DNA of 64,000 nucleotides from VAZQ01 sp963817135 (GCA_963817135.1 CAWFNG010000002.1:62001-126000), one strand, 5' to 3'; counted from the first letter of the stretch, positions 44,023 through 55,268 are shown. Notes: generated by a model from the letters alone, not told the origin. A program made the numbers and translations.

Positions 44023-45440
44023 AGGATCAGGCGATGAAAGATCCTGCCGGTTTGACGCTTACCGGGATTGTAAGCGCGCTGCGCCGGCGCACGTTCTCCT
44101 CGACCGAGCTGACCCGGTGGATGCTTGAACGCATCGCGCGCTGGCAGCCTGCGCTCAACGCATTCGTGCGCGTCGAGGAGGAGGAAGCTCTGGCCGCCGC
44201 CAAGGCGGCGGATCGCGCGCTCGCGCGCGGCAAGGCGAAAGGCCCGTTGCACGGTGTGCCGCTCGCGCACAAGGACATGTATTACGTCAAGGGCAAGGTG
44301 TGCGAATGCGGCTCGAAGGTGCGCGCGGGCTGGGTCGCGCCGGCGACGTCGACCGCGCTGGCGCGGCTCTTTGCCGCCGGATCGTTTCGTATCGGCGCGC
44401 TGCACATGTCGGAGTTCGCTTACAGCCCGACCGGGCATAATTCCTATCTCGGGCCCGCCTGCAATGCATGGGATGCAAAATGCATCACCGGCGGCTCGTC
44501 ATCGGGTTCGGCCACCGCCGTCGCTGCGCGGCTTGTTCCCGCGGCGCTCGGCTCCGACACCGGCGGGTCGATCCGGCTGCCCGCCCATTTCTGCGGCGTG
44601 ACCGGTTTCAAGCCGACCTATGGACGCGTCAGCCGCGCCAACGCGCTGCCGCTGTCGTTCACCCTCGATACCGTCGGCCCGCTGGCGCTGAGTGCCGAGG
44701 ACGCGGGCGTGATCACCGGCATCATCGCCGGGCCTGATCCGCTCGACCCAACGACGCTCGGCGCGCCGCCTTGGGACGCCAGGCGCACGCGCGCCTCAGC
44801 CAAGGGATTGAAGATCGCCGTGCCGGCGCAATTCTATGTCGACGATCTGGAGCCGGACATTGCGGCCGCGCTCGATGCGACCATCGCCACACTGCGCAAG
44901 CTCGGTGCCAGGATTTCCAAGGTGGAACTGCCCGACCAGGCCGTGGTGAGCGCGGCGGCCCTCATCGTGCTTGCGGTCGAAGCGACCAGTGCGCACGCGC
45001 CGTGGCTGCGCACGCGCGCCGCCGATTATGGTCCGCAGGTGCGCAACCGGTTGCAGAACGGACTGGCCTATGGCGCGGTGGAGTACCTTAAGGCGCTGCG
45101 CTGGCGCGGACCGGCACTTGCGGCGCATCTTGACGCCATCGGCGATGTCGATGTGATCGTCACGCCGGTGTCGCGCTCGGTCGCGCCGACGATCGCGGCG
45201 ACCGATCTTGGCGGCGTGCCGGAAGCGGAGGCGGCGATCCAGGCCATTACCCGCTTCATGCGGCCGGTGAACTTTCTTGGCCTGCCGAGCCTGGTCGTGC
45301 CCGCAGGCCAATCGCCAACGGGACTGCCGATCGGGATGCAGCTGATCGGGCGTCCGTTCGGCGACGAAACGCTGATCGCGCTCGGCCGCGCATTTCAGGC
45401 GGCGACCGATCATCACCGCCGGGTTCCGGCGCTGCAATGA
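44019..45440 (+). CDS. Amidase-signature enzyme (AtzE/GatA-like)
   Basis: A 473-residue amidase-signature hydrolase. The Ser-cisSer-Lys triad is visible: the lysine in GVPLAHKDMYY, the glycine/serine stretch TGGSSSGSATAVAA and the nucleophile loop GSDTGGSIRLPA. Genes of this type hydrolyse small amides or ureido compounds when paired with an AtzG-like partner, as here. GTG at 44019 is the likely start because CAGGAG lies 8 bases before it and it overlaps the AtzG stop; ATG at 44034 is an alternative. A very short open frame overlaps its stop by ATGA. Confidence 0.88.
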   Translation: MKDQAMKDPAGLTLTGIVSALRRRTFSSTELTRWMLERIARWQPALNAFVRVEEEEALAAAKAADRALARGKAKGPLHGVPLAHKDMYYVKGKVCECGSKVRAGWVAPATSTALARLFAAGSFRIGALHMSEFAYSPTGHNSYLGPACNAWDAKCITGGSSSGSATAVAARLVPAALGSDTGGSIRLPAHFCGVTGFKPTYGRVSRANALPLSFTLDTVGPLALSAEDAGVITGIIAGPDPLDPTTLGAPPWDARRTRASAKGLKIAVPAQFYVDDLEPDIAAALDATIATLRKLGARISKVELPDQAVVSAAALIVLAVEATSAHAPWLRTRAADYGPQVRNRLQNGLAYGAVEYLKALRWRGPALAAHLDAIGDVDVIVTPVSRSVAPTIAATDLGGVPEAEAAIQAITRFMRPVNFLGLPSLVVPAGQSPTGLPIGMQLIGRPFGDETLIALGRAFQAATDHHRRVPALQ

Positions 45441-45565
45441 TCCCGGTGGTCGACATCCGCGATCTGCACGTGTTCGCGCCGGGCTGCAAACTTGCAAATG
45501 CCGTTTGCCGCGAAGAGGATATTGTTTATGTGATATTGGGGGCAGGCCGCAGCGTTCGCTGCTGA
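45437..45565 (+). CDS. Small open frame coupled to the amidase gene (possibly a truncated gene)
   Basis: A 42-residue frame (MIPVVDIRDLHVFAPGCKLA...) starts at an ATGA overlap with the amidase stop. The first dozen residues resemble the start of an ABC-transporter ATPase or similar enzyme, but nothing further matches. It may be the remains of a gene cut short before the tRNA. No function is proposed. Confidence 0.3.
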   Translation: MIPVVDIRDLHVFAPGCKLANAVCREEDIVYVILGAGRSVRC

Positions 45566-45635
45566 TGTGGGCTTGCCGGAATGCCGCGGAGAGAAGCGTC
45601 TGCTTAAGGTTGGATCAGTAGCTTAAGCGGAAATT

Positions 45636-45711
<76 letters not shown>

Positions 45712-45758
45712 ACATAAGAGATGCGGGCGGCTAACGCCGCCCCTCACATATATATAAT

Positions 45759-45781
45759 GTAGCCCGGATTGAGCGACAGCG
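45759..45781. repeat. Partial dispersed repeat, GTAGCCCGGATGGAGC family
   Basis: The sequence GTAGCCCGGATTGAGCGACAGCG matches the head of the repeats at 34785, 47796 and 52078. The other half is missing or diverged. Confidence 0.5.
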
Positions 45782-45837
45782 CGAACACCCCAGGCGCTTT
45801 CGCCACTCCGATGCTAGCATCGGCGTTCTTAGCTCTC

Positions 45838-45880
45838 AACGGCGGCCGATGGCCGCCGCGCCTCCCCTTGCAGGGGAGGT
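45838..45880. repeat. REP-like element, solo
   Basis: A hairpin GGCGGCC-GAT-GGCCGCC is followed by the hairpin CCTCCCC-TTGCA-GGGGAGG, the same two-hairpin order as the inverted copies elsewhere, without a clear GGTGAGGG tail. It lies 4 bp from the end of the FYDLN gene and may serve as its terminator. Confidence 0.6.
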
Positions 45881-45883
45881 ATC

Positions 45884-46297
45884 TCACGTCTCCTCCTCGT
45901 CCTCGACATCGCCGATGATGTCGGTCACGTCCTCGTCGCCCTCTTCCTGCTCCTCGATGAAGGGGGCGTCGTCCATGCCTTCGTCTTCGATCTCCACGTC
46001 TTCGTCCACCGTCTCGATTGCCTCGCCTTCGGCCGGCTTCTTCCCTTGTGCCTCCGCATCCGCCTCCTCGAGCGAGACGAACTCGGCGTCGGCGGTTTCC
46101 GGCGCAACCACTTCTTCCTCGGGCGCGGGCGCGGCGCGGGCTGCCACCGCTTCCGGCCGCGAGCGCGACGGAGCGAGCGCTGCAAGCGCCATGACGGTGT
46201 GGCATTTCGGGCAGACGATGGGATCCTTGCTCAAATCATAGAATTTCACGCCGCAATTGCCGCAAAGCCGCTTGGTGCCTAGCTCGGGTTTGGCCAC
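45884..46297 (-). CDS. TIGR02300-family (FYDLN acid domain) protein
   Basis: A 137-residue protein typical of alphaproteobacteria. The N terminus is a small zinc-ribbon-like region, MAKPELGTKRLCGNCGVKFY then DLSKDPIVCPKCHTVM, containing the FYDLN motif and two CxxC pairs. The rest is strongly acidic (long Glu/Asp runs) and likely disordered. The function is unknown. The frame starts with GTG at 46297. It is divergent from aroA, its usual neighbour in related genomes. Confidence 0.92.
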   Translation of the reverse strand: MAKPELGTKRLCGNCGVKFYDLSKDPIVCPKCHTVMALAALAPSRSRPEAVAARAAPAPEEEVVAPETADAEFVSLEEADAEAQGKKPAEGEAIETVDEDVEIEDEGMDDAPFIEEQEEGDEDVTDIIGDVEDEEET

Positions 46298-46466
46298 GGT
46301 CCGGATTCCTCGAATGGGTCGAAAATGCGGGGCTTCACTTGGCGGGTCACCCTGCCAGTGTCAATAGCGTTGTCGCCGCGCTTCGCTTCTGCGAGGCCTG
46401 CCAATGCATCATCGCGGCTTGAGCGCCCGCGAAATAAGGGCTACGGGGCTACGGAGTGATCACTCC

Positions 46467-47799
46467 ATGGCTGAAGCATCTCCCTCCCCGCTGACCGCGC
46501 GCCGCTCGGGCCCGTTGCGCGGCAGGCTGCGCGTCCCCGGCGACAAATCGATCTCGCATCGGGCGCTGATTTTCGGCGCGCTCACGGTTGGCGAGACCCG
46601 CATCGGCGGTCTCCTTGAGGGCGAGGACGTCATCAACACGGCCAAAGCCATGCGCGCGCTGGGAGCCGCGGTCGAACGCACCGGCGAAGGCGAATGGCGC
46701 GTCCATGGCGTCGGGGTCGGCGGCTTTCGCGAGCCGCGCGATGTGCTCGATTTCGGCAATTCCGGCACCGGCTGCCGGCTGGTGATGGGAGCGGTCGCAG
46801 GCTGTCCGATCACGGCGACCTTCGACGGCGACGCAAGCCTGCGCAAACGGCCGATGCGGCGCATCCTCGATCCGGTCGAGCTTATCGGCGCGCACGCCGT
46901 GCAAGCCGCCGATGGCGGGCGCCTGCCGATCACGCTCGCCGGGGCACGCGACCCCATCCCCATCAGCTATTCCACCCCCGTCGCCTCGGCGCAGATCAAG
47001 TCCGCCGTGCTGCTCGCAGGCCTCGCCGCGCCCGGGGAGACAACCGTCATCGAGAGCGAGGCAAGCCGCGATCACACCGAGCGAATGCTCGCCCATTTCG
47101 GCGCCGATGTCCGGGTGGAAGCGCAAGGCGACGGCCGAAGGATCACGTTGCGCGGCGAACCCGAACTTGTGCCTGCGCCCGTCGCGGTCCCCGCCGATCC
47201 GTCTTCCGCTGCCTTCCCCATGGTCGCGGCGCTCATCGTGCCGGGCTCCGAGCTGATCCTGCGCGACGTCATGACCAATCCGCTGCGCACCGGCCTGATC
47301 GCCACCTTGCGCGACATGGGCGCCGACATCGAAGTGCTGGGAAAGCGCAGCGACGGCGGAGAAGAAATGGCTGATCTGCGCGTGCGGGCGTCGCCGCTGC
47401 GGGGCGTCGAAGTGCCTGCCGCGCGCGCGCCATCGATGATCGACGAATATCCGGTCCTGGCAGTCGCCGCGAGCTTTGCCGAGGGCACTACCGTCATGCG
47501 CGGACTAAAGGAACTCCGCGTCAAGGAATCCGACCGCCTCGCCGCGGTGGCCGACGGACTGCGCGCAAATGGCGTTGCGGTCGAGATCGACGGCGACGAT
47601 CTCATCGTGCACGGCAATGGGCGCGGGCTTGGGCGGCGGCATCGTCACCACGCATATGGACCATCGCATTGCCATGGCGTTCGCCGTGATGGGTCTTGCG
47701 AGTGAGAAACCAGTCGCGCTCGACGACGCCTCCTTCATTGCCACGAGCTTTCCCGGCTTTGTCGCCATGATGCGTGGTGTCGGCGCTGATCTTGCGTAG
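46467..47799 (+). CDS. aroA: 3-phosphoshikimate 1-carboxyvinyltransferase (EPSP synthase, class II-like), apparent +1 frameshift near 47619
   Basis: The sixth step of the shikimate pathway: shikimate-3-phosphate plus PEP gives EPSP. PGDKSISHRAL, GNSGTGCRLVMG, FDGDASLRKRPMRRILDP, STPVASAQIKSAVLL and EYPVLAVAASFA identify it. The reading frame breaks after IVHGNG: the GGG at about 47618-47620 appears to have one G too many. The remaining 60 residues continue in the next frame (GLGGGIVTTHMDHRIAMAF ... GADLA) to the TAG at 47799. Loss of this gene would give aromatic auxotrophy, so a sequence error is likely. The ATG at 46467 starts the conserved N terminus. The stop lies within a dispersed repeat. 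Confidence 0.9.
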
Positions 47800-47894
47800 C
47801 CGGGATGAAGCGCAGCGAAATTCGGGAATGGTGGCCCCGCATTGCGCCAGCGCGCGACGCGTTGTGCCGCTCCGCTGGCTGCATGCGGGCTACG
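47796..47894. repeat. Dispersed repeat, GTAGCCCGGATGGAGC family
   Basis: It starts GTAGCCGGGATGAAGCGCAG, contains AAATTCGGGAAT, and ends GCATGCGGGCTACG, so the ends are inverted copies (GTAGCC / GGGCTAC). It fills nearly the entire aroA-cmk gap and supplies the stop codon of aroA. Confidence 0.7.
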
Positions 47895-47899
47895 TTCGC

Positions 47900-48538
47900 A
47901 TGATCATTGCCATCGACGGCCCGGCGGCGTCGGGCAAGGGCACGCTCGGCAAGCGGCTTGCCGCCCACTACGGACTGCGCCACCTCGACACCGGACTGAT
48001 CTACCGGGCGCTCGCCAGGCAGATGCTCGAAAGCGGCGAAGCACTCGACAGAGCGGATGCTGCGGTGAAGTTCGCAAGCAAGCTCGATCCCGCAACGTTC
48101 GACGATCTCGCGCTCAAGCGCCAGGACATAGGCGCTGCCGCATCGGTCGTTTCCGCGTTGCCGCAAGTGCGCGCCGCGCTGCTTGCGTTTCAACACGAGT
48201 TCGGACGCCGTCCGCCCGGCGCCGTGCTCGACGGCCGCGACATCGGCACGGTGGTGTTTCCCGACGCGGATGTGAAAATCTTCGTCACGGCAACGCCGGA
48301 AGCCCGCGCCCGCAGGCGTCTGGCCGAGCTTGCGCACGCGGGCGCGTGCGTCAATTACGACGAAGTCGTGGCCGACATTCGCCACCGCGACGAGCGCGAT
48401 ATGAACCGCGCCATCGCCCCGCTCAAGCGGGCCGCTGATGCGCACTTGCTCGAAACCACCCATTTGGATATAGACGCCGCATTCCGGGCCGCCGTCGACA
48501 TTGTCGAAGCCGTCCGAGCAGGCCGGAAGTGCGGCTGA
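47900..48538 (+). CDS. cmk: (d)CMP kinase
   Basis: A 212-residue nucleoside monophosphate kinase that turns CMP/dCMP into the diphosphate. The P-loop is IAIDGPAASGKGTLGKRLA, followed by HLDTGLIYRALA and the conserved LDGRDIGTVVFPDADVKIFV. RRLAEL and IRHRDERDMNR complete the lid and base-binding region. It stands between aroA and rpsA as in most alphaproteobacteria. The start ATG lies 6 bp after a repeat, so translation signals are weak; the open frame continues upstream into the repeat but is not conserved there. Confidence 0.94.
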   Translation: MIIAIDGPAASGKGTLGKRLAAHYGLRHLDTGLIYRALARQMLESGEALDRADAAVKFASKLDPATFDDLALKRQDIGAAASVVSALPQVRAALLAFQHEFGRRPPGAVLDGRDIGTVVFPDADVKIFVTATPEARARRRLAELAHAGACVNYDEVVADIRHRDERDMNRAIAPLKRAADAHLLETTHLDIDAAFRAAVDIVEAVRAGRKCG

Positions 48539-48683
48539 CCGCGCTTTCGTTTTGGAGGATGAGCCTGTTCGCCCGCTTCGCCTGACGGAGTCCGCCGCAG
48601 TCCAATCACGCATTCCATGGCGTCGTCGCTCCGCGTTTGAACGCGGGAGGGCGACGCATATGGCACGGCAGCGCGGCATGTTT

Positions 48684-48742
48684 ACCTCCCCCTAAAAGGG
48701 GGAGGTCGACTGCCGAGCGAAGCGAGGCAGTCGGGTGGGGGT
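48684..48742. repeat. REP-like element, solo
   Basis: Hairpin A is ACCTCCCCCT-AAA-AGGGGGAGGT, hairpin B is CGACTGCC...GGCAGTCG, and the tail is GGTGGGGGT. It lies 42 bp upstream of rpsA. Its hairpin B matches the left element of the pair at 50593. Confidence 0.8.
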
Positions 48743-48784
48743 CATCCTGTTGCGCTGCTGTGCGAGACACACGAAGGAGAGTTC

Positions 48785-50551
<1,767 letters not shown>

Positions 50552-50592
50552 TCGCTGATGTTGACGCACGTTCGGTGCCGCAAACTCGGCGT

Positions 50593-50720
50593 ACCTCCCC
50601 CTGAAAGGGGGAGGTCGACTGCCGAGCGAAGCGAAGGCAGTCGGGTGGGGGTAGTCTGCGTCCTAACTGACCCCCACCCGGCTCGCTGCGCGAGCCGACC
50701 TCCCCCTTTCAGGGGGAGGT
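50593..50720. repeat. Inverted pair of REP-like elements (empty pair)
   Basis: Left element 50593-50652: hairpin A (ACCTCCCCCTGAAAGGGGGA...), hairpin B (CGACTGCCGAGC...GCAGTCG), tail GGTGGGGGT. Right element 50670-50720 is inverted: ACCCCCACC, hairpin GCTCGCTGCGCGAGC, then hairpin A. About 17 bp separates the two tails. The pair lies between rpsA and sppA. Confidence 0.85.
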
Positions 50721-50763
50721 ATCGACCGGCGCGGTCATGCCGCGACTAATCAAGGAGAGAATG

Positions 50764-51744
50764 ATGTCGCTCGATGCCGATACCATTGTCGATCGCCGTC
50801 GCATGCGCCGGAAGCTCACTTTCTGGCGCGCCGTTGCGACCGTGATCGCCATCGCTGCCGTGATTGCCCTGGCTGCCGCATTGCGCATGCCTGGCACCGG
50901 CTTGCTGACCGGCCAGCCCGGCCGCGCCATCGCCCGCATTTCAATCACCGGGCTCATCCGCACCGACCAGGATCGCGTCGAGGCGCTGGAGCGGCTCGGC
51001 AAGTCGAGTGCACCGGCGGTGATCGTGCATATCAACAGCCCCGGCGGCACCACCTCGGGAGCCGAGCAGCTTTACGATTCACTGACGCGTCTCAGGGAGC
51101 AGAAGCCGATCGCAGTCGTGGTCGATGGGCTCGCTGCCTCCGGCGCCTATGTCACCGCCATTGCCGCCGATCACATCGTGGCGCAGGAGACCTCCCTTGT
51201 CGGCTCCATAGGCGTCCTGTTCCAGTATCCCAATGTCGGTGATCTCCTCAAAACGCTGGGCATCAAAGTCGAGGAAATAAAATCTACGCCGCTGAAAGCG
51301 TCGCCCAATGGTTTCGAGCCGACCTCGCCGGAGGCGCGCGCCGCCATCGAAGCGATTGTTTTGGATTCCTATGCCTGGTTCCGCAATCTGGTGAAAGCGC
51401 GCCGGCAGCTCGACGACGCCATGCTGGATCGGGTCGCCGACGGCCGGGTCTTCACCGGCCGCCAGGGTATCGGCCTCAAGCTTATCGATGAACTCGGCGA
51501 TGAGCGGATGGCGATCGCGTGGCTGGCAAAGGAGAAGAACATCGATCCCAAAACTCCGGTGCGCGACTTTCAGCTGCACGATCGTCTGAGCGACCTGCCT
51601 TTCCTGCATACGCTGGCGATTGCGGTTCTCGATGCGGCGGGACTTAATTCGTTTGCCCGGCGGATCGAGGCATGGGGCGCCGTGCAGGAGCGGCTCAACC
51701 TTGACGGTCTGTTGGCCCTTTGGCACCCTCTCCTCGCGAATTAG
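50764..51744 (+). CDS. sppA: Signal peptide peptidase SppA (short form)
   Basis: A 326-residue S49 serine peptidase, membrane-anchored at the N terminus (FWRAVATVIAIAAVIALAAAL) with the catalytic domain outside. VIVHINSPGGTTSGAEQLYD is the conserved core, VVDGLAASGAYVTAIAAD carries the nucleophilic serine, and QETSLVGSIGVLFQYPN follows. Short SppA forms rely on Ser and Lys residues from neighbouring subunits. It degrades leftover signal peptides. The second ATG at 50764 has better spacing from AAGGAGAG than the ATG at 50761. ihfB follows after 14 bp, likely in one operon. Confidence 0.93.
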   Translation: MSLDADTIVDRRRMRRKLTFWRAVATVIAIAAVIALAAALRMPGTGLLTGQPGRAIARISITGLIRTDQDRVEALERLGKSSAPAVIVHINSPGGTTSGAEQLYDSLTRLREQKPIAVVVDGLAASGAYVTAIAADHIVAQETSLVGSIGVLFQYPNVGDLLKTLGIKVEEIKSTPLKASPNGFEPTSPEARAAIEAIVLDSYAWFRNLVKARRQLDDAMLDRVADGRVFTGRQGIGLKLIDELGDERMAIAWLAKEKNIDPKTPVRDFQLHDRLSDLPFLHTLAIAVLDAAGLNSFARRIEAWGAVQERLNLDGLLALWHPLLAN

Positions 51745-51758
51745 AGGGTCCGGCTGCG

Positions 51759-52064
51759 ATGATCAAATCCGAACTGGTTCAGCGCATCTCGCTGCAAAAT
51801 CCACATCTTTATCAGCGCGACGTTGAGAATATCGTCAATGCGATTCTCGGCGAGATTACCGCTGCCATGGCGCGCGGCGACCGCGTCGAGTTGCGCGGCT
51901 TTGGCGCATTCTCCGTGAAACGCCGGCCGGCGCGAACGGGACGCAATCCGCGCACCGGCGCGCACGTCTCGGTCGAGCGCAAGTCGGTGCCGTTCTTCAA
52001 GACCGGCAAAGAGATGCGCGAGCGCCTCAATCGGCCGCAGCCGGCCACCGCGCCAAGTGCGTAG
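51759..52064 (+). CDS. ihfB: Integration host factor subunit beta
   Basis: A 101-residue nucleoid protein of the HU/IHF family. It has the N-terminal MIKSELVQRISLQNPHLYQR, the dimer core VELRGFGAFSVKRRPARTGR and the DNA-minor-groove arm tip NPRTG, then a beta-specific C terminus SVPFFKTGKEMRERLN. As a heterodimer with IhfA it bends DNA at specific sites and supports replication, recombination and promoters. sppA-ihfB-lapA-trpF is the usual order in this group. Confidence 0.95.
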   Translation: MIKSELVQRISLQNPHLYQRDVENIVNAILGEITAAMARGDRVELRGFGAFSVKRRPARTGRNPRTGAHVSVERKSVPFFKTGKEMRERLNRPQPATAPSA

Positions 52065-52077
52065 TTGAGTTGTTTTT

Positions 52078-52146
52078 GTAGCCCGCATGGAGCGCAGCGA
52101 AATGCGGGAAGGCTGACCCGGATTTCGCTTCGCTCCATCCGGGCTA
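52078..52146. repeat. Dispersed repeat, GTAGCCCGGATGGAGC family, inverted pair
   Basis: A left half (GTAGCCCGCATGGAGCGCAG...AATGCGGGA) and a right half (ACCCGGATTTCGCTTCGCTC...GGGCTAC) are inverted copies separated by about 6 bp. It lies between ihfB and lapA and ends 16 bp before the lapA ATG. Confidence 0.75.
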
Positions 52147-52162
52147 CCGGTGCTGACAAAGC

Positions 52163-52540
52163 ATGATCCGCAAGACCGTTCTCGCCGTCATCCTCGTGCC
52201 GCTGACGATTGTTTTCGTCACCCTGGCGGTTGCAAACCGGCAAACGGTGGTCGTCTCGTTCGATCCCTTCGACCAGGCGCGGCCGGCATTTACCTTGGCG
52301 ATGCCGCTGTTTGCATTGCTGCTTGCGGTGGTGATTGCCGGCGTGGTGATTGGCGGCGTTGCTGCCTGGATGCGGCAGGGCAAATGGCGGCGCGCTGCAC
52401 GGCTTGCGCAGGCGCAGGCGCGCGACCTGCGCGCGGAGCTGGACAATCTCAAGCGCCGTTCCGGCATGCCGGAGATGACGCGGGAAGGCAGGCGGTTCGA
52501 TTACACGCCGCAGCTCACCATTCCGCCGCCTGCCGCCTGA
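52163..52540 (+). CDS. lapA: LapA-family (DUF1049) inner-membrane protein
   Basis: A 125-residue protein with two transmembrane segments (TVLAVILVPLTIVFVTLAVAN and FALLLAVVIAGVVIGGVAAW) framing VVVSFDPF, then a basic helical cytoplasmic tail and a Pro-rich end. DUF1049/LapA proteins cooperate with LapB in lipopolysaccharide biogenesis in gammaproteobacteria; here only the family membership and position are evident. Some annotators would leave the gene unnamed. Confidence 0.85.
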   Translation: MIRKTVLAVILVPLTIVFVTLAVANRQTVVVSFDPFDQARPAFTLAMPLFALLLAVVIAGVVIGGVAAWMRQGKWRRAARLAQAQARDLRAELDNLKRRSGMPEMTREGRRFDYTPQLTIPPPAA

Positions 52541-52553
52541 CATCGCGGCGAAC

Positions 52554-53246
52554 ATGACCCTGCTCGTCAAAATCTGTGGCCTGCGCTCGCCTGAGATGCT
52601 CGATGTCGCGCTCGACTGCGGCGCCGACATGGTCGGCTTTGTGTTCTTCCCGCCCTCGCCGCGCAACGTCGAATTGCCCGCTGCCCGCGCGCTGGGAGAA
52701 CGCGTGCGAGGCCGCGCGCTCAAGGTTGCGCTCTCCGTCGATGCCAGCGACGCGGAGCTGGCAGACGCCATTGCAGCGCTCAAACCCGACCTCCTGCAGC
52801 TGCATGGCGGCGAGACGCCGGAGCGGGTAATATACGTGCGCAAGCAGTTCGGCATTGCCGTGATGAAGGCGCTGCCGATTGCACAGCGTGCCGATCTGGC
52901 AGCGATCCGCCTCTACGAGCACGCGGCAGATCGGTTGATCTTCGATGCGCGCGCGCCGCGCGAGGCGACGCGGCCCGGCGGCCTTGGCAGGAGCTTCGAT
53001 TGGCGGCTCCTTGAACATCTCGATGTCGTGCTGCCCTACATGCTCTCGGGCGGGCTCGACCCCGATAACCTCGCCGAGGCGCTGCGCATCACCGCCGCGC
53101 CGGGAGTGGATGTCTCCTCCGGCATCGAGCGCGCGCCCGGCGAGAAGGATGCCGACAAGATCCGCCGCTTCCTTGCGGTTGCCCGCGGCGTGCCAGGGAA
53201 TGGTTTTGACCGTCGTCCTGATGAGGTGCGAGCGACCCGCGCTTGA
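52554..53246 (+). CDS. trpF: Phosphoribosylanthranilate isomerase
   Basis: A 230-residue TIM-barrel enzyme that isomerises N-(5-phosphoribosyl)anthranilate in tryptophan synthesis. VKICGLRSPEML carries the catalytic Cys, GADMVGFVFFPPSPRNV follows, LLQLHGGETPERV and the C-terminal MLSGGLDPDNL and GVDVSSGIER(A)PGEKD (phosphate site) complete the fold. The start is 13 bp after lapA. Downstream there is a short GC palindrome (AGCGACCCG ... CGGGTCGC, about 53229-53258) that overlaps the end of the frame and may act as a terminator. Confidence 0.96.
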   Translation: MTLLVKICGLRSPEMLDVALDCGADMVGFVFFPPSPRNVELPAARALGERVRGRALKVALSVDASDAELADAIAALKPDLLQLHGGETPERVIYVRKQFGIAVMKALPIAQRADLAAIRLYEHAADRLIFDARAPREATRPGGLGRSFDWRLLEHLDVVLPYMLSGGLDPDNLAEALRITAAPGVDVSSGIERAPGEKDADKIRRFLAVARGVPGNGFDRRPDEVRATRA

Positions 53247-53368
53247 GCACGGGTCGCGCTGTGCGCCGAGCACATCAGGATGACGGTTTGAGGATGAGAA
53301 TTGTGGCTAGTATTCAGTGAATGAAGAGGCCATCCTTAAAAGAAAAGATGCAGTCTAGAGTCCGCCGC

Positions 53369-54620
<1,252 letters not shown>

Positions 54621-54631
<11 letters not shown>

Positions 54632-54938
54632 ACAGAAGCTGATCGGCTGGATCCTGATCGTCGTCTCCGCTGCTTACATTGCCTATTTCCTGAAAGTGAG
54701 ATTGTTCACCGCCGGTGCTCCCCTGGAAAAGAAGGAATGGGTGCAGTTTATCGGCTCGATCGTGATACTGATGCTGGGCACCATTAATGTGCGGATGGCG
54801 GCCATGCGCCGCCGCCGCGGGATACCTCTCCCCGCAGGGGAGAAGCCGGGTGAGGGGGCCGCTGCACCTCTCCCCGCAGGGGAGAGGTCGGCCGCAAAGC
54901 GGCCGGGTGAGGGGGATCGAAACTCATCGCTCTCGTAG
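54621..54938 (+). CDS. Small two-helix membrane protein with REP-encoded C-terminal tail
   Basis: A 105-residue frame starting with GTG inside the end of trpB. The first 67 residues look genuine: helix GWILIVVSAAYIAYFLKV, a linker, helix EWVQFIGSIVILMLGTINV and a basic end. After that the frame runs through two REP-like elements and yields PLPAGEKPGEG and PLPAGERSAAKRPGEG. So the original stop appears to have been lost to repeat insertion. A small hypothetical gene at this place between trpB and trpA is common in relatives. The function is unknown. Confidence 0.65.
54824..54917. repeat. Two REP-like elements, left boundary of the DUF559 cassette
   Basis: The first (54824-54858) has hairpin A and tail but no hairpin B. 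The second (54866-54917) is complete: ACCTCTCCCC-GCAG-GGGAGAGGT, then CGGCCGCAAAGCGGCCG, then GGTGAGGGGGAT. The tail points at the DUF559 gene, whose stop codon is 7 bp further on. Confidence 0.85.
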
Positions 54939-55268
54939 CGTGCGGTCAATCATTTCGAGTACACCCTCCATGTTTTCATACACGTCAATGTTCGTGACAC
55001 GTACGATGTGGAAACCGCAAGATTCCAGAATTCGCGTCCGCTCTGCATCACGCGCTAACTCTCGCGGTTCGGAATGTGTCACCCCATCGACTTCGACTAT
55101 GAGCTTCCCGTCCAGAGTTGCGAAATCGACGACATACCGGTCGATTGCGTGCTGGCGCCGGAATTTCCAACGTGCCAGCTTTCGATTCCGTAATGCTTGC
55201 CAGAGCCGAGACTCAGCGCTGGTTTCTCTCGCGCGCAGCTTGCGTGCTCTTTGCTTGAAATGCTCCAT
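54924..55268 (-). CDS. DUF559 (Vsr/PD-(D/E)XK-like) nuclease-domain protein
   Basis: A 114-residue single-domain protein. Fixed family features are ARKLRARETSAESRLWQALR, KFRRQHAIDRYVVDFATLDG, LIVEVDGVTHSEPRELARDA (the D...EVDG acidic pair expected of an endonuclease-like core) and RILESCGFHIVRVTNIDV. The family is related to Vsr and restriction-type nucleases, but its activity has not been defined as far as I know. It lies on the opposite strand inside the trp block and is enclosed by inverted REP-like elements. Its ATG is made by the last bases of the right REP (GGTGAGGGGGATG). The longer frame upstream is antisense to trpA and not part of it. Confidence 0.87.
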   Translation of the reverse strand: MEHFKQRARKLRARETSAESRLWQALRNRKLARWKFRRQHAIDRYVVDFATLDGKLIVEVDGVTHSEPRELARDAERTRILESCGFHIVRVTNIDVYENMEGVLEMIDRTLRER

